Shown: piece after piece, positions 1 to 9,098 of the stretch | Numbering within the stretch: position 1 is the stretch's first letter | How the letters are laid out: each line of letters opens with the position of its first letter | NCBI RefSeq assembly: GCF_041355105.1 | Contig: NZ_JBFUPK010000002.1 | Span: 620,001 to 684,000 of the forward strand | DNA: 64,000 nt | Direction: 5' to 3' | DNA from: Terriglobus sp. RCC_193 | Lineage (GTDB): Bacteria > Acidobacteriota > Terriglobia > Terriglobales > Acidobacteriaceae | Made by a program: the position numbers and the translations under genes | Notes under the pieces: generated by a model | Seen by the model: the letters and a program-made list of their open reading frames with translations, nothing else | Databases searched by the model: none | Told to the model about the DNA's origin: nothing

Positions 1-410
1 GCGGAGGCAAGCTGCTGCGCGAGAAAATCGTCGCCAGTGCCTGCAAACAGTTCATCATCGTGGCCGACGACAGCAAACTCGTAAAGCAGCTCGGCGCCTT
101 CCCGCTCCCCGTGGAAGTCATTCCCATGGCCGTTCCGCTGGTGACGGAGAAGCTGAGCGACCTTGGCTTCACCCCGAAGATCCGGCAGGACAAGTCCGGC
201 AACGGCCCGTACATCACCGATGAAGGCAACATCCTCCTCGACTGCTCCTCCAGCGGCATCGCCGGTCCTGAAGTGACCGCCGCGGAGATCCGCAGCATCA
301 TCGGCGTGGTGGAACACGGCCTGTTCCTGAACATGGCGGAGCGCGTTCTGCTGGCCGGTGCCGATGGCAGTGTCCGCGAGATCACCGTGGCGGACTATCC
401 CGCCGTATGA
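1..410 (+). CDS. rpiA: ribose-5-phosphate isomerase A, C-terminal part
   Basis: The gene runs in from before the window; the reading frame is open from base 3. The visible 136 residues begin with GGKLLREKIVA, the conserved RpiA segment that follows the phosphosugar site. They continue with FIIVADDSK, LPVEVIPMA, DEGNILLDC and GIAGPEVTAAEI, all typical of the family's C-terminal half. The enzyme interconverts ribose-5-phosphate and ribulose-5-phosphate in the non-oxidative pentose phosphate pathway in the cytoplasm. Its TGA stop overlaps the ATG of maf (ATGA at 407-410), so the two are probably translationally coupled. Confidence 0.93.
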   Translation, partial: GGKLLREKIVASACKQFIIVADDSKLVKQLGAFPLPVEVIPMAVPLVTEKLSDLGFTPKIRQDKSGNGPYITDEGNILLDCSSSGIAGPEVTAAEIRSIIGVVEHGLFLNMAERVLLAGADGSVREITVADYPAV

Positions 411-973
411 GCACCCCGAAGCCCATCATCCTTGCCAGTGCATCGCCGCGTCGGCGTGAACTGCTGACCCAGATCGGCGTTGCCTTCACCGTCGTCACTG
501 CCGATATCGACGAGACCCCTCTGCCCGGCGAAGACCACCGCACCTACACGCTGCGACTGGCCGAGGAAAAAGCACGCGCCGTACTTATGAAACATCCGGA
601 CAGCATCGTCATCGGCGCGGACACCACCGTAACGCTGCATGGCGAACTCCTTGGCAAACCACAGGACGCAGCCGATGCCGAACGCATGCTGACCCTGCTG
701 CAGGGCAACACGCACGAAGTCACCACCAGCATTGCCGTGCTGACCACGGCAGAAACGCTGACTGCAGCCGAGACAACACGCGTCACCTTTGGAACACTTA
801 CGTCGGAACAGATCGCTGGCTACATCGCCAGCGGAGAACCGACGGACAAGGCGGGCGCGTATGCGATTCAGGGCATCGCGGCGCAATGGATACCGCGTAT
901 CGAAGGCGACTATTTCAACGTCGTGGGCCTGCCACTTGCAACCCTCGCCAAGCTGTTACGAAAAGCTCAGTAA
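407..973 (+). CDS. maf: Maf family nucleotide pyrophosphatase
   Basis: 188 residues, the usual Maf length. The N-terminus IILASASPRRRELL is the family's phosphate-binding signature, followed by DIDETP. Later come VIGADTTV, the GKPQDAADAERML segment and KAGAYAIQG, which match the active site of the YhdE branch (dTTP/UTP pyrophosphatases acting on non-canonical nucleotides). The old name, septum formation inhibitor, comes from overexpression effects. The start overlaps the rpiA stop by 4 bases, indicating an operon. The exact substrate cannot be read from sequence with certainty. Confidence 0.95.
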   Translation: MSTPKPIILASASPRRRELLTQIGVAFTVVTADIDETPLPGEDHRTYTLRLAEEKARAVLMKHPDSIVIGADTTVTLHGELLGKPQDAADAERMLTLLQGNTHEVTTSIAVLTTAETLTAAETTRVTFGTLTSEQIAGYIASGEPTDKAGAYAIQGIAAQWIPRIEGDYFNVVGLPLATLAKLLRKAQ

Positions 974-1042
974 CGTTTCATTACGAAACAGGATGTTCTC
1001 CTTACCTCATGCGAACGCTGCATCATGGAGGTTCGAGTCTGC

Positions 1043-1600
1043 ATGTTGCATCTATCAGAATTGGGTGAACGCATCTGCATTCTGGGACCGTCGAACAGCG
1101 GCAAATCCACGCTCGCCGAAGCGATTGCGCGAAAATCCGACTTGAAAGCAATCCATCTGGATCAGCTTCACCATCTCCCCCACACGAACTGGAAACCACG
1201 TTCGGCGAGCGAGTTTCTCGCTTTGCATGAGGAAGCAATCGCAGGCGACCGCTGGGTGATCGACGGCAATTACTCGAAATACTTTCCCCAACGCTTTCAA
1301 CGTGCAACAGGCGTCATCCTTCTGGATATCTCCACTGTGGCAAGCCTGTGGCGGTACCTTCGCAGAACCCTCCTGGAACGCAGCCGGATCGGCGCATTAG
1401 CCGGTGGGCAGGACAGCGTGAAGCTCGCCATGCTTCATCACATTGCGGTGGTGACACCTGGAAACCGAAAGCGGTACGCGCAGGTATACCGGCAGCTCAA
1501 CCTACCTAAGATCTATCTGCCATCTACCCACGACCTCAATTGGTGCTATCAGGAATGGGGGCTGGAGCGTAGACCGGGCCACCGGGAGGAATCCCGCTGA
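1043..1600 (+). CDS. P-loop kinase-like protein (topology modulation/adenylate kinase-like)
   Basis: 185 residues. ICILGPSNSGKSTLA is a clear Walker A loop near the N-terminus. AIHLDQLHHLPHTNW and the WVIDGNYSKYFPQR segment resemble the small P-loop NTPases annotated as topology modulation (FlaR-like) or shikimate/adenylate-kinase-like proteins. The ATG at 1043 is preferred because GGAGG (1027-1031) lies 11 bases upstream; an in-frame ATG at 1025 has no ribosome site. It follows maf by about 70 bases and may share its transcript. The phosphate acceptor is unknown. Confidence 0.75.
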   Translation: MLHLSELGERICILGPSNSGKSTLAEAIARKSDLKAIHLDQLHHLPHTNWKPRSASEFLALHEEAIAGDRWVIDGNYSKYFPQRFQRATGVILLDISTVASLWRYLRRTLLERSRIGALAGGQDSVKLAMLHHIAVVTPGNRKRYAQVYRQLNLPKIYLPSTHDLNWCYQEWGLERRPGHREESR

Positions 1601-1676
1601 CGCAGCATTCTGGCCCTTCACCAATGCGATAACACACAGGATTTCTCAAAGTCCGGACACTTCGCCCCAAACGGAA

Positions 1677-1702
1677 AAGAGCCTCCGTTTCCGGAGGCTC
1701 TT
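1677..1702. terminator. bidirectional hairpin terminator
   Basis: AAGAGCCTCCG and CGGAGGCTCTT form an 11-bp perfect stem around TTTC. The hairpin lies between two convergent genes. On the minus strand it is followed by TTTTCCGTTT, so it best serves the TPR lipoprotein gene. Confidence 0.85.
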
Positions 1703-1723
1703 AGCTTGATTCAGTGAGGATGA

Positions 1724-2542
1724 TTAGTTCATCGTCACGCCGCCGCGGAGCTTCTCTTCCTTCTTCTGCTCGTTGATCTTGCGTGCGCCCATTGCATCCT
1801 GGCTGGCCTTCTCAGCGTTTGCCACAGCCTGCTTCACAGCAGGTGCATCACCGCAAAGAATGTCCGCCTGACGGCGATACACCAGGTTCAGGTATTGGAA
1901 GGCATCGTCGTACGTCGGGTTGATGGCAATCGCCTGCTTCAGGTGGTCCAGGCCGTCGTTCACCAGATCCGTGTTCTTTTCCTTCATCTTGGCGCAGGTG
2001 GCCTTGCTCATCTTTACGTTGCCGGCGCCGTCGTCGGTCAGACCATCAGCAGCCAACAACTGACGCGCATTGTCATAGGCTTCTACCCAATCCACGAAGC
2101 CGATGGTGTAATGCGCCTCGGCATCCTTCGGGTCAACCTGGATGACATCCTTTTCGTACTGCTTCGCTTCCGGATACTTCTTGATGTTGCGATAGATGGA
2201 AGCAAGCTGCTGCAGGGAAACCTTGTCTCCCGGATGGTCGTTGAGATAATTCTTGAAGCCGTCGATCGCCTTATTGGCGATTTTCATGTTGTTGTCGTCC
2301 AGCAGATTTGGCACAACCTGATACGAATACGCAGTCGCCAGGTACAGCTTGGCGGTATCGTACGTCGGGTCATACTCGATGGCCTTCTCAAAGGCATTGG
2401 TCGCCTGCTCGTACTGCGCATTCTTGAACGCCGCAACGCCTTTAGTCAGTTGGTCGCGTGCCTTCAGCTTGGCGCAGCCAGTCAGCATTCCAAGCGACAG
2501 CAGAAGAGCGGCCGTGGCGGATACACGTGCGTTAGCTTTCAT
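1724..2542 (-). CDS. TPR-repeat lipoprotein
   Basis: 272 residues from the chosen ATG at 2542, which has AAGGAG about 9 bases upstream; a longer ORF exists but lacks a ribosome site. The N-terminus is a lipoprotein signal peptide ending in a LTGC lipobox, so the product should be acylated and sit in the periplasmic face of a membrane. Tetratricopeptide repeats follow (for example YEQATNAFEKAIEYDP, HLKQAIAINPTYDDA), meaning a protein-binding scaffold. It lies 368 bases after the TonB/ExbBD genes on the same strand but behind their terminator, so it is probably a separate unit that may act with them. The partner is unknown. Confidence 0.85.
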   Translation of the reverse strand: MKANARVSATAALLLSLGMLTGCAKLKARDQLTKGVAAFKNAQYEQATNAFEKAIEYDPTYDTAKLYLATAYSYQVVPNLLDDNNMKIANKAIDGFKNYLNDHPGDKVSLQQLASIYRNIKKYPEAKQYEKDVIQVDPKDAEAHYTIGFVDWVEAYDNARQLLAADGLTDDGAGNVKMSKATCAKMKEKNTDLVNDGLDHLKQAIAINPTYDDAFQYLNLVYRRQADILCGDAPAVKQAVANAEKASQDAMGARKINEQKKEEKLRGGVTMN

Positions 2543-2910
2543 TGAGCGAATGATCTCCTTCAAAATGCCGCATACGAGCAAAGTGAGTCGGTAAAGACGC
2601 AGGAGCCGAAGGGGCAACGCGTGGAGTGATTGTACCCGCAGAGAAAGACTACTGGCCAGTTAAGAGGAAGGAATTTCGGTCACAGGAAACGCCATGACAC
2701 GCGACAAATTCCTTTTGCTTCTGACACACAGACTTGCGGAGCCAAAGGGAGCAAGAGAATTAAAACAATTGGCCAGGCCGGGAAACTCACTTCTGCGAAG
2801 TGAAACATTCCCTGTCCGGAGGACAACGAAAACACAAGCGGTACTCAGGTATATATCAGAAAACGAACGGAGGGCGATGAAAGTCTCATCGCCCTCCGTT
2901 GAATTTTCCA
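2543..2910. other. intergenic region between exbD and the TPR gene
   Basis: 368 bases without a convincing gene. It holds the exbD terminator (2866-2900) and must contain the promoter of the TPR lipoprotein on the minus strand. Short ORFs in both directions lack ribosome sites and recognisable proteins. Confidence 0.6.
2866..2900 (-). terminator. terminator of the tonB-exbB-exbD-exbD unit
   Basis: AACGGAGGGCGATGA and TCATCGCCCTCCGTT make a 15-bp perfect stem with a 5-base loop, 10 bases after the second exbD stop. On the minus strand it is followed by CGTTTTC. Confidence 0.9.
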
Positions 2911-3345
2911 CTACTTACCGGATTCAACCGCCGGGGTGATGATGCCGATGTTGTCCACGCCGGCAGCATGGCCATCGTTGATCACCGGGAGCACCTGGCC
3001 GAAGTCGAGGTCTTTGTCACCCTTCACGAACATCACCTTGTCATTACGAGCCGAGAAGATGTCCGTAAGACGTGCGGTGAGCTGATCCAACGCCACCTGG
3101 TCCTCATTGATCTTGTAGGAAGGCTGGCCACCTGCGGCCTGGACCTGCACCACAATGGTGCGCTGATCCACTTCCTTATTCATGTCTTCCTTCTTCGGTG
3201 GCTGGGGCACAAGAGTGTCCAGGCCGCGCACCGTATTGGGCTGGATGACCATGAAGATGATCAGCAGCACCAGAAGAACGTCGATCAGCGGCGTCACGTT
3301 GATATCGGAACGTGCGCCCGAACCGCCTCCGCCTCCCATGCCCAT
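2911..3345 (-). CDS. exbD: ExbD/TolR biopolymer transport protein (second copy)
   Basis: 144 residues. After a glycine-rich start comes SDINVTPLIDVLLVLLIIF: one membrane helix carrying the essential Asp (residue 22) of the ExbD/TolR proton channel. A periplasmic domain follows. The start has AGGAG upstream (spacing 7). It is the last gene of the tonB-exbB-exbD-exbD run, 73 bases behind the first exbD, and differs clearly from it. ExbD works with ExbB to feed proton-motive force to TonB. Confidence 0.92.
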   Translation of the reverse strand: MGMGGGGGSGARSDINVTPLIDVLLVLLIIFMVIQPNTVRGLDTLVPQPPKKEDMNKEVDQRTIVVQVQAAGGQPSYKINEDQVALDQLTARLTDIFSARNDKVMFVKGDKDLDFGQVLPVINDGHAAGVDNIGIITPAVESGK

Positions 3346-3418
3346 GGTGAATCTCCTGTGTGGCCGCCGAAGCGACCGAATCTATTCTGCCGAACCCGAT
3401 GGCCGGCAGAGAAAATGG

Positions 3419-3841
3419 TTAGATCAGCGGCTTTTCGGCGATCATGCCCAGCTGGCTTACGCCAGCCGCACGGATGCCATCGATCGCTTCCATGACCTTG
3501 CCGTAGTTCGCACGGACATCGCCGCGGAAGTAGACACGCTTATCGGTCTTGTTTTCGATCTTTTCCGTAATCTTCGGTCCAAGGTCAGCGGACTGTACCT
3601 GGTCGCCGCCCAGGAAGGTCTTGCCGTCGCGGGTTACCGCAACCACAATCGAATCTTCCTTGTTGGCGTCTTCCATGACGACTGCGGCCGTTGACGGCGG
3701 CAGTTCCACGTTGACCTTGTTGTTCAGCATGGGCGTGACGACCATGAAGATGATCAGGAGCACCAGCATGACGTCCACCATGGGAGTCACGTTGATGTCT
3801 GAATTTACCTTCTTGCCCTCATCCCGCGTTGCCATTGCCAT
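3419..3841 (-). CDS. exbD: ExbD/TolR biopolymer transport protein (first copy)
   Basis: 140 residues. SDINVTPMVDVMLVLLIIF is the ExbD membrane helix with its proton-carrying Asp at residue 23. The periplasmic part contains KVNVELPPST and RVYFRGDVRANYGKV, close to the ExbD consensus. GGAG lies 9 bases before the ATG. The gene follows exbB by about 120 bases. Two ExbD paralogues after one ExbB is a common arrangement in Acidobacteria and other soil bacteria. Confidence 0.93.
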   Translation of the reverse strand: MAMATRDEGKKVNSDINVTPMVDVMLVLLIIFMVVTPMLNNKVNVELPPSTAAVVMEDANKEDSIVVAVTRDGKTFLGGDQVQSADLGPKITEKIENKTDKRVYFRGDVRANYGKVMEAIDGIRAAGVSQLGMIAEKPLI

Positions 3842-3964
3842 AGCAGCAACTCCGTCCTATCGGCTGAAGAAAATCGTTGTGGAGCGACTTGAGATCCCGG
3901 AGTTACCGGTGGAGGATTTCAGGCCCCCACCGGGCTCGTATCGATCTCGCGTCGACGCTCCGGA

Positions 3965-4720
3965 CTAGCGCTGCGACTGCTTGATGAAGTAGTCGACGAG
4001 TTCCGAGGAGCTGTTGTCCATCTCCACGTCAAAGGATTCAACCTTGTTCGTGAAGTAGTTGAAGGCCATAACGGCAGGGATAGCCACAAGCAGACCGAAA
4101 GCGGTCGTAACCAGAGCTTCCGAGATACCGCCAGCGACTGCGCCGATGCCCGAGGTCTTCTGCGTAGCGATCTGCTGGAAGGCGTGCAGAATGCCGACGA
4201 CGGTGCCGAACAGGCCGATGAACGGTGCGGTGGAACCGATGGTGGCCAGCGAACCCAGACCGCGCTTCAGCTTGGCGTGAACGATGGCTTCCGAACGCTC
4301 CAGAGCGCGCTTCGACGATTCGATCTGCTCGTCGGAGATGGCGCCACCGGAACCGTAGGAGCGGAACTCCTGGAGACCAGCGGTGACAACCTCAGCGAGG
4401 TGCGACTTCTTCGAACGGTCAGCAACCTTGATTGCCTCGTCCAGACGACCGTCCTTCAGGGCGCCAGCAACCTTGGGAGCGAATTCACGCGACTGGCTCT
4501 TGGCAGCCGAGAAGTAAAGGGCGCGGTCGATCATGACGGCCAGCGACCAGATGGACATGATGAAGAGAAGGCCGACCACAACAAGATCGATCCAGCCCAT
4601 GCTCTTAAGCATGGAGAGAACGGAGAAGCCGCCAGCGGCCGCGCCACCGTCTTCCTGGAAGAACATGCCGAGAGTGGCGGGTACATGAGCGAATGCTGCT
4701 GCTGCGTGAGCGAGAATCAC
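3965..4720 (-). CDS. exbB: ExbB/TolQ/MotA family proton channel
   Basis: 251 residues with a GTG start; AGGAGG lies about 12 bases upstream. The first membrane helix (around residues 44-66) is followed by a cytoplasmic stretch with DGRLDEAIKVADRS. Then come the two conserved helices with LGSLATIGSTAPFIGLFGTV and ISEALVTTAFGLLVAIPAV, the ExbB/TolQ signature. It forms the inner-membrane channel that energises TonB together with ExbD. The context of tonB upstream and two exbD genes downstream favours ExbB over TolQ. Confidence 0.94.
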   Translation of the reverse strand: MILAHAAAAFAHVPATLGMFFQEDGGAAAGGFSVLSMLKSMGWIDLVVVGLLFIMSIWSLAVMIDRALYFSAAKSQSREFAPKVAGALKDGRLDEAIKVADRSKKSHLAEVVTAGLQEFRSYGSGGAISDEQIESSKRALERSEAIVHAKLKRGLGSLATIGSTAPFIGLFGTVVGILHAFQQIATQKTSGIGAVAGGISEALVTTAFGLLVAIPAVMAFNYFTNKVESFDVEMDNSSSELVDYFIKQSQR

Positions 4721-4845
4721 GAGATTCAGTCCTCCTGGTTCGTACTGCGTAAAAAGGTTTGGCAGAGCCCTCAGGGGCGCCGCGAATCAAAGATTCCTTC
4801 GTAGGACGCAGCCAGCCATTCCGCTGGCTACGTCCGACAGATAAT

Positions 4846-5580
4846 TTATCCGCCGAAGGTGAAGTTTACTGTGATCGTCGTGTCCACTTCCGTGGGCTCG
4901 CCGTTCAAGAGATATGGCTTGTACTTCCACTGCTGCACAGCGGAGATGGCGTTGGCGCGTAGCATTTCCGGACCGGAAACCACGGAAAGCTGCTCCACGG
5001 TACCCGTCTTCGAAATAATGGCGTGCAGCACAACCGAACCGGAAACGTGGGCCGCCTTAGCGATCGGCGGATAGACCGGCTGCGTCTTCACCAGGATCTG
5101 ACCCGCCATAACGCCGGAGGAAATCTTGGCAGGACCCGTCGGCTTCGGCGGAGCCTTCACCACCGGGGTGGGAGCAGCACCCAGACCGAGACCGCCCATG
5201 ATGCCACCAGCGGAACCGGAACCCGATCCCATGCCCGCACCAGCCACACCGGCAACGTTTGCCGGCGGCGGCGGATCTTCATGGGTCATGTCGATCTTCT
5301 TCGGAATCTTGGTGGGCGCGGTAAACGCGTCCAGGGCCTGCACAACCTTGGTCACCTTCACCACCTGTGCCGGCGGTGGTGGTGGCGGTGGCGGCGGTGG
5401 TGGCGGAGGTGCCGTCAGCATCGCCGTCATGGCGGTCTTCGGCAGCGCTTCCGGGTAGAGGAGCGGGATAAGAATCATCACCAGGACAATGGCCAGGTTG
5501 AAGCCTGCCGTTACCCACATCCAACGGCCAGACTTCGACTTCAGCTTGCCGGATGACTCCACCAAAGAATCTTCAAACAT
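4846..5580 (-). CDS. tonB: energy transducer TonB
   Basis: 244 residues from ATG 5580. A single N-terminal membrane helix (about residues 23-43) is followed by a run of about 14 prolines and a second proline/lysine-rich linker that spans the periplasm. The C-terminal TonB domain contains PVYPPIAKAAHVSGSVVL and AVQQWKYKPYLLNG. It couples the ExbB/ExbD channel to outer-membrane TonB-dependent receptors. An upstream in-frame start would add 25 residues without membrane or signal character, so ATG 5580 is preferred. It is the first gene of the cluster. Confidence 0.93.
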   Translation of the reverse strand: MFEDSLVESSGKLKSKSGRWMWVTAGFNLAIVLVMILIPLLYPEALPKTAMTAMLTAPPPPPPPPPPPPPAQVVKVTKVVQALDAFTAPTKIPKKIDMTHEDPPPPANVAGVAGAGMGSGSGSAGGIMGGLGLGAAPTPVVKAPPKPTGPAKISSGVMAGQILVKTQPVYPPIAKAAHVSGSVVLHAIISKTGTVEQLSVVSGPEMLRANAISAVQQWKYKPYLLNGEPTEVDTTITVNFTFGG

Positions 5581-5895
5581 ATGCAACCCCGATCTACGAG
5601 AGGTAAAGCTGCGACTGTAGACACCGCATGTTTCTGTTTTGTTCCCGGTGTCCAAAAACTTTTTTCAGACGCAGACCAAGTCACTACTTCCAAAGAAAAC
5701 AGTGCGATCTGCCAGCGAGAACTGGATAGTAAACCGCTGGAATTACATCTGGCAAATCCACAGGTCAGGCACTGCTCCAGGAACGGTGCAGCGAATGAAT
5801 CGCTTCAACACTGCGGTTTCGCTTCCCGCCGCTTCTGCGTTATCGTCGGAGGCATCGTTTCCCAATCCTGCTGAAGTCTTCGGAGTCTTCCATTG
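5581..5895. other. divergent promoter region tonB / M28 peptidase
   Basis: 315 bases between divergent genes. It should hold both promoters. I see no clear -35/-10 pair, Fur-like palindrome or RNA gene. Confidence 0.5.
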
Positions 5896-7356
5896 ATGCA
5901 CCTCCGTCTCACGATCGCTGCTGTCTTTCTGCTGTGCCTTCCTCTTGTCGCACAAACCGCCAAACCCGGGGCGGGGGTCGATTTCGAGCGGTATGGCAAG
6001 CCTTTGACAAAACAGCCCGCCGATCCGCAGATTGCCGCGGCACTGCGCGACGTGTCTCCTGTAGAGATGCGTAAAACGATTGAGGCGCTGGTCAGCTTTC
6101 GCAATCGCAACACCGCTGGTGGTGGAGACACCACACTGCCACCACATACCGGCGTAGACGCTGCAGCAGCATGGATTCGCGAACGCTTTGAAGCGATCAG
6201 CAAGGACTGCGGAAATTGTCTGGAAATTCATGAGGATGTTTACCTGCAGCCTGCCCAGCCGGGCCCGCGTGCACGCATCCTCAAGCCCACGCCGCTGAAG
6301 AGTATTTACGCGGTGATGAAGGGCACCAGCGATCCAGATCGCCGCGTTCTGGTCACAGGTCATTACGACAGCTTCTTCGTCCGCGACATGCAGAACGTGC
6401 GTGATGAAGCGCCCGGCGCCAATGACGACGCCAGCGGCACCGCCGTGTCACTGGAATGCGCGCGCGTGCTCACAAAACATCGCTTCCCGGCCACCATCGT
6501 CTTCGCTACCGTTACAGGCGAAGAGCAGGGCCTGCTTGGCAGCCGCCATCTTGCGCAAACGGCCAGGAAAGAAGGCTGGAACCTTGAGGCTGTTCTGAAC
6601 AACGATATTGTGGGAGGCGACACCACGCCCGCCGATCTGGCCAACGAAGACAAGCACCGCGTACGTGTCTTCTCTGAAGGAATCTCGCTAGCGGCAACAC
6701 CTGAAGAGACACAGAAGATTCTCGCCGCCGGATATGAGAGCGATTCGTCATCGCGTCAGCTTGCGCGCGCCGTTGCAGATGTCGCTCGCACGTACACCGA
6801 ATCCGCTCCACCGAAAACAACAGATGCGTTGAGACCTACGCTGGTTTTCCGGCTCGATCGTTATGGTCGCGGAGGCGATCACTCCTCCTTCAATCGCGAA
6901 GGCTTCACCGGCGTTCGCTTCACGGAGTGGCGCGAGAACTTTGACCACCAGCACCAGACAGTTCGCGTGGAGAACGGCACACAGTTCGGCGACCTGATCC
7001 AGTTCGATGACTTTCCTTACATGGCGCGTGTTGCACGGTTGAATGCGGCCGCGCTAGCCACGCTCGCCACCGCACCGCCGATTCCGCAGAACGTACAGTT
7101 CAAGGCAGGTGGCCTGAACAACGACACCACCATCACCTGGACCTCTACCGCAGATGCGCACGACGAAGTGCTGTGGCGTGAAACCAACGCACCAGACTGG
7201 CAGTTCAGCGCACCCGTGGCTTCCTTCCAACTCATCGCAGACGGCAACACGAAGACCATGACACTGCCCGTATCCAAGGACAACGTCATCCTCGCCATCC
7301 GAAGCTGCGATGGGAAAGGTCACTGCAGCCCAGCCGCCGCACCGTTGCCGAAGTAA
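5896..7356 (+). CDS. secreted M28 family zinc metallopeptidase
   Basis: 486 residues. The ATG at 5896 follows CGGAG by about 10 bases. A signal peptide ends near LPLVAQ. The M28 co-catalytic zinc motifs are present in order: TGHYDS (His156), GANDDASG (Asp177), TGEEQG (Glu209/210), NNDIVGG and GDHSSF. The protein is an aminopeptidase-like or carboxypeptidase-like exopeptidase. After about residue 390 a fibronectin-III-like segment follows (PPIPQNVQFKAGG, TITWTST, YxxxR-free), likely a binding domain. A second M28 peptidase is encoded at 18 kb. Confidence 0.9.
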   Translation: MHLRLTIAAVFLLCLPLVAQTAKPGAGVDFERYGKPLTKQPADPQIAAALRDVSPVEMRKTIEALVSFRNRNTAGGGDTTLPPHTGVDAAAAWIRERFEAISKDCGNCLEIHEDVYLQPAQPGPRARILKPTPLKSIYAVMKGTSDPDRRVLVTGHYDSFFVRDMQNVRDEAPGANDDASGTAVSLECARVLTKHRFPATIVFATVTGEEQGLLGSRHLAQTARKEGWNLEAVLNNDIVGGDTTPADLANEDKHRVRVFSEGISLAATPEETQKILAAGYESDSSSRQLARAVADVARTYTESAPPKTTDALRPTLVFRLDRYGRGGDHSSFNREGFTGVRFTEWRENFDHQHQTVRVENGTQFGDLIQFDDFPYMARVARLNAAALATLATAPPIPQNVQFKAGGLNNDTTITWTSTADAHDEVLWRETNAPDWQFSAPVASFQLIADGNTKTMTLPVSKDNVILAIRSCDGKGHCSPAAAPLPK

Positions 7357-7422
7357 ATAGTTCGCAACTCAATCGGAGGGCACGAATCGGCTAGTGGGAT
7401 AACAGCTTGGTTAAAGGCGATA

Positions 7423-7710
7423 TCAGTGGCTGGTCCGCAGCCGCAGCGATGCCGTGAAGTCCAGCGTCACGCTGGAGCCTTCCGGTTCACCGTCCCATCC
7501 GGGTAGGTCGAAGACTTCATCCGAATGCACATTACGTCCAGTCGACGCCAGAGGTTGGTCATGCTGTGCGGCCAGTGCGCGACGCGCATGGCGGCGCATC
7601 GATCCGCGCTGCAGACTGAGCGTAGGCTCGGTTAACAGGAGAAATCCGCGTCCGCAAACGGGGCATTGGACATCAAAGGCGGTCTCTGTAGCAATGCAGG
7701 GAATGTGCAT
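7423..7710 (-). CDS. small hypothetical protein with CxxC motif
   Basis: 95 residues from ATG 7710, with AGAAAGAG upstream; the longer ORF upstream looks non-coding. The N-terminal part has FDVQCPVCGRGF, one zinc-knuckle-like half-site, then a basic segment (MRRHARRALA) and an acidic C-terminal part. No family is recognised. Only one CxxC pair is present, so metal binding would need a dimer or other ligands. Confidence 0.45.
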   Translation of the reverse strand: MHIPCIATETAFDVQCPVCGRGFLLLTEPTLSLQRGSMRRHARRALAAQHDQPLASTGRNVHSDEVFDLPGWDGEPEGSSVTLDFTASLRLRTSH

Positions 7711-8309
7711 TTTTGTGACTCTTTCTGTTTGGTTCACTCGTCCGTGGTGAACCTGTTGCGTGGACGGCGTGGATGTGATCCCGTGAAACAACGTGGGTAT
7801 CATTCCGGCCGACGAACAGCGTCTGTTATGCCTCAGTGCATCCGGGGTTCTGCAACCCAATCAAAATCCAAACCCTTCAGCGGTGTGTTGCGAGTCTTCG
7901 TGCGGACAACCTGCGTCTGCTGGACTGACTCACGAACCACCGCTCATTCTTACGAGATACGGCGATCCCCGTAAAGGAGAAATCCTTGACCGCGAACCGT
8001 ACCGCGTACATCGCTGCTGAGGTTCGACGGACGACATGCAATCGGCATGATCGTAGTGCTCCGAAAAATTCAGAGACAGCCTGGGAGAAGTGCCAATCGC
8101 GGCTGCCTGAGGTTCAGGCTAGGCCTCCCCGCAGTCCATGCCCATGCCCCATCCGGAACGGAGTATCTACAACCTTCGCGCAGGCTCCTGCCACGTTCGC
8201 GGAAATATGTGACTGATACCGCGACAGTGTCGTGGAGGCCTTACGCCAGATCACGCCACGGCGGGGATTCAGAGGCAACTCGCAATGAACTTGTCTGTGT
8301 GGTGAGGGA
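7711..8309. other. intergenic region, no supported gene
   Basis: 599 bases. It holds a TTG-initiated 76-codon ORF at 7986-8216 behind AAAGGAG. The codon use and Cys/Pro/Arg-rich product look non-coding, but the ribosome site is good, so a small protein cannot be excluded. No RNA gene was recognised. Confidence 0.4.
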
Positions 8310-8807
8310 TCAGCCCTTCAGATTAGGCCCAACCGCCATGACGAAATACTTCGCCGGAACTGTACCGATATTCTTCAGGCCATGCAGTTTCATACTGCTC
8401 GCGTACAGAATGTCGCCTGCTTCTGCCGGTTCCCATTTGCCGTCGATCAACCACTCCACTTTGCCTTCGCGCAGGAACAGCCATTCCGAATGCATGTGCT
8501 GATGCGGCGGATGCGGCGCCATGCCCGGCAACAACACCGTATTGTGCATCTCCACACCTTCACCTGTGGGCAGCACGCCCTGGCAAACTGCCTGCGATGA
8601 TCCCGTTTTGCTGTTGTGAATGGGGAGCTCGCGAGCGTTGAAGATGTGATTGTTTGAGAAGGTCTTTGTCCCGGCAGCAATCTTTGCGGGATCGGGCTTG
8701 GATTCTGCCTCCGCAGGATGCGCTGCCTGTTGCGCGATACCGGACATCTCGGCAAAGAAAGCAAGGGCGGGCAAGCTTAGGCACAGGTCGCGGCGTGTGG
8801 AGTTCAT
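8310..8807 (-). CDS. secreted cupin-domain protein
   Basis: 165 residues from ATG 8807 (an in-frame ATG at 8819 is an alternative; neither has a strong ribosome site). The N-terminus TRRDLCLSLPALAFF resembles a twin-arginine signal. The cupin metal motif is seen as PHPPHQHMHSEWLFLREG (His, His, Glu), and the second motif around MKLHGLKNIG supplies the last His. A single-domain cupin of this type is usually a metal-dependent isomerase, dioxygenase or sensor; the substrate is unknown. The gene diverges from thrS. Confidence 0.78.
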   Translation of the reverse strand: MNSTRRDLCLSLPALAFFAEMSGIAQQAAHPAEAESKPDPAKIAAGTKTFSNNHIFNARELPIHNSKTGSSQAVCQGVLPTGEGVEMHNTVLLPGMAPHPPHQHMHSEWLFLREGKVEWLIDGKWEPAEAGDILYASSMKLHGLKNIGTVPAKYFVMAVGPNLKG

Positions 8808-9098
8808 GCGCGAAAGCATACGCTTTGCAGGAGCCGCACGGAAGGGAAGACTCGGACGTTACACCTGCGGTAAGCGGGAGGCCGCAACCCGCATCGATCA
8901 CGGTGCTCTTCGGTGGCAGTGTTCTCACCCATTGACGCACCTGTCCTACACCAATCGCTCTCTTGCAGCCCGCTGGGTTGCCACGACCCGCAAGCCATTC
9001 CGCCGAGATTCCTTCGTATCCGTTGGAGTGGTCCATTCGTGGCCGAAGTATAGCGTTCAAACAGACCCTCCGGAACTGTTGGCAGTATCCTGTTAGCT

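Noticed and set aside
1025-1040. tRNA-like T-loop GGTTCGAGTC
   Set aside because: The flanking bases do not form a T-stem, anticodon stem or acceptor stem, and the region is coding.
7986-8216. TTG-initiated 76-codon ORF behind AAAGGAG
   Set aside because: The ribosome site is good, but the Cys/Pro/Arg-rich sequence looks non-coding and no family is recognised; noted in the intergenic entry only.
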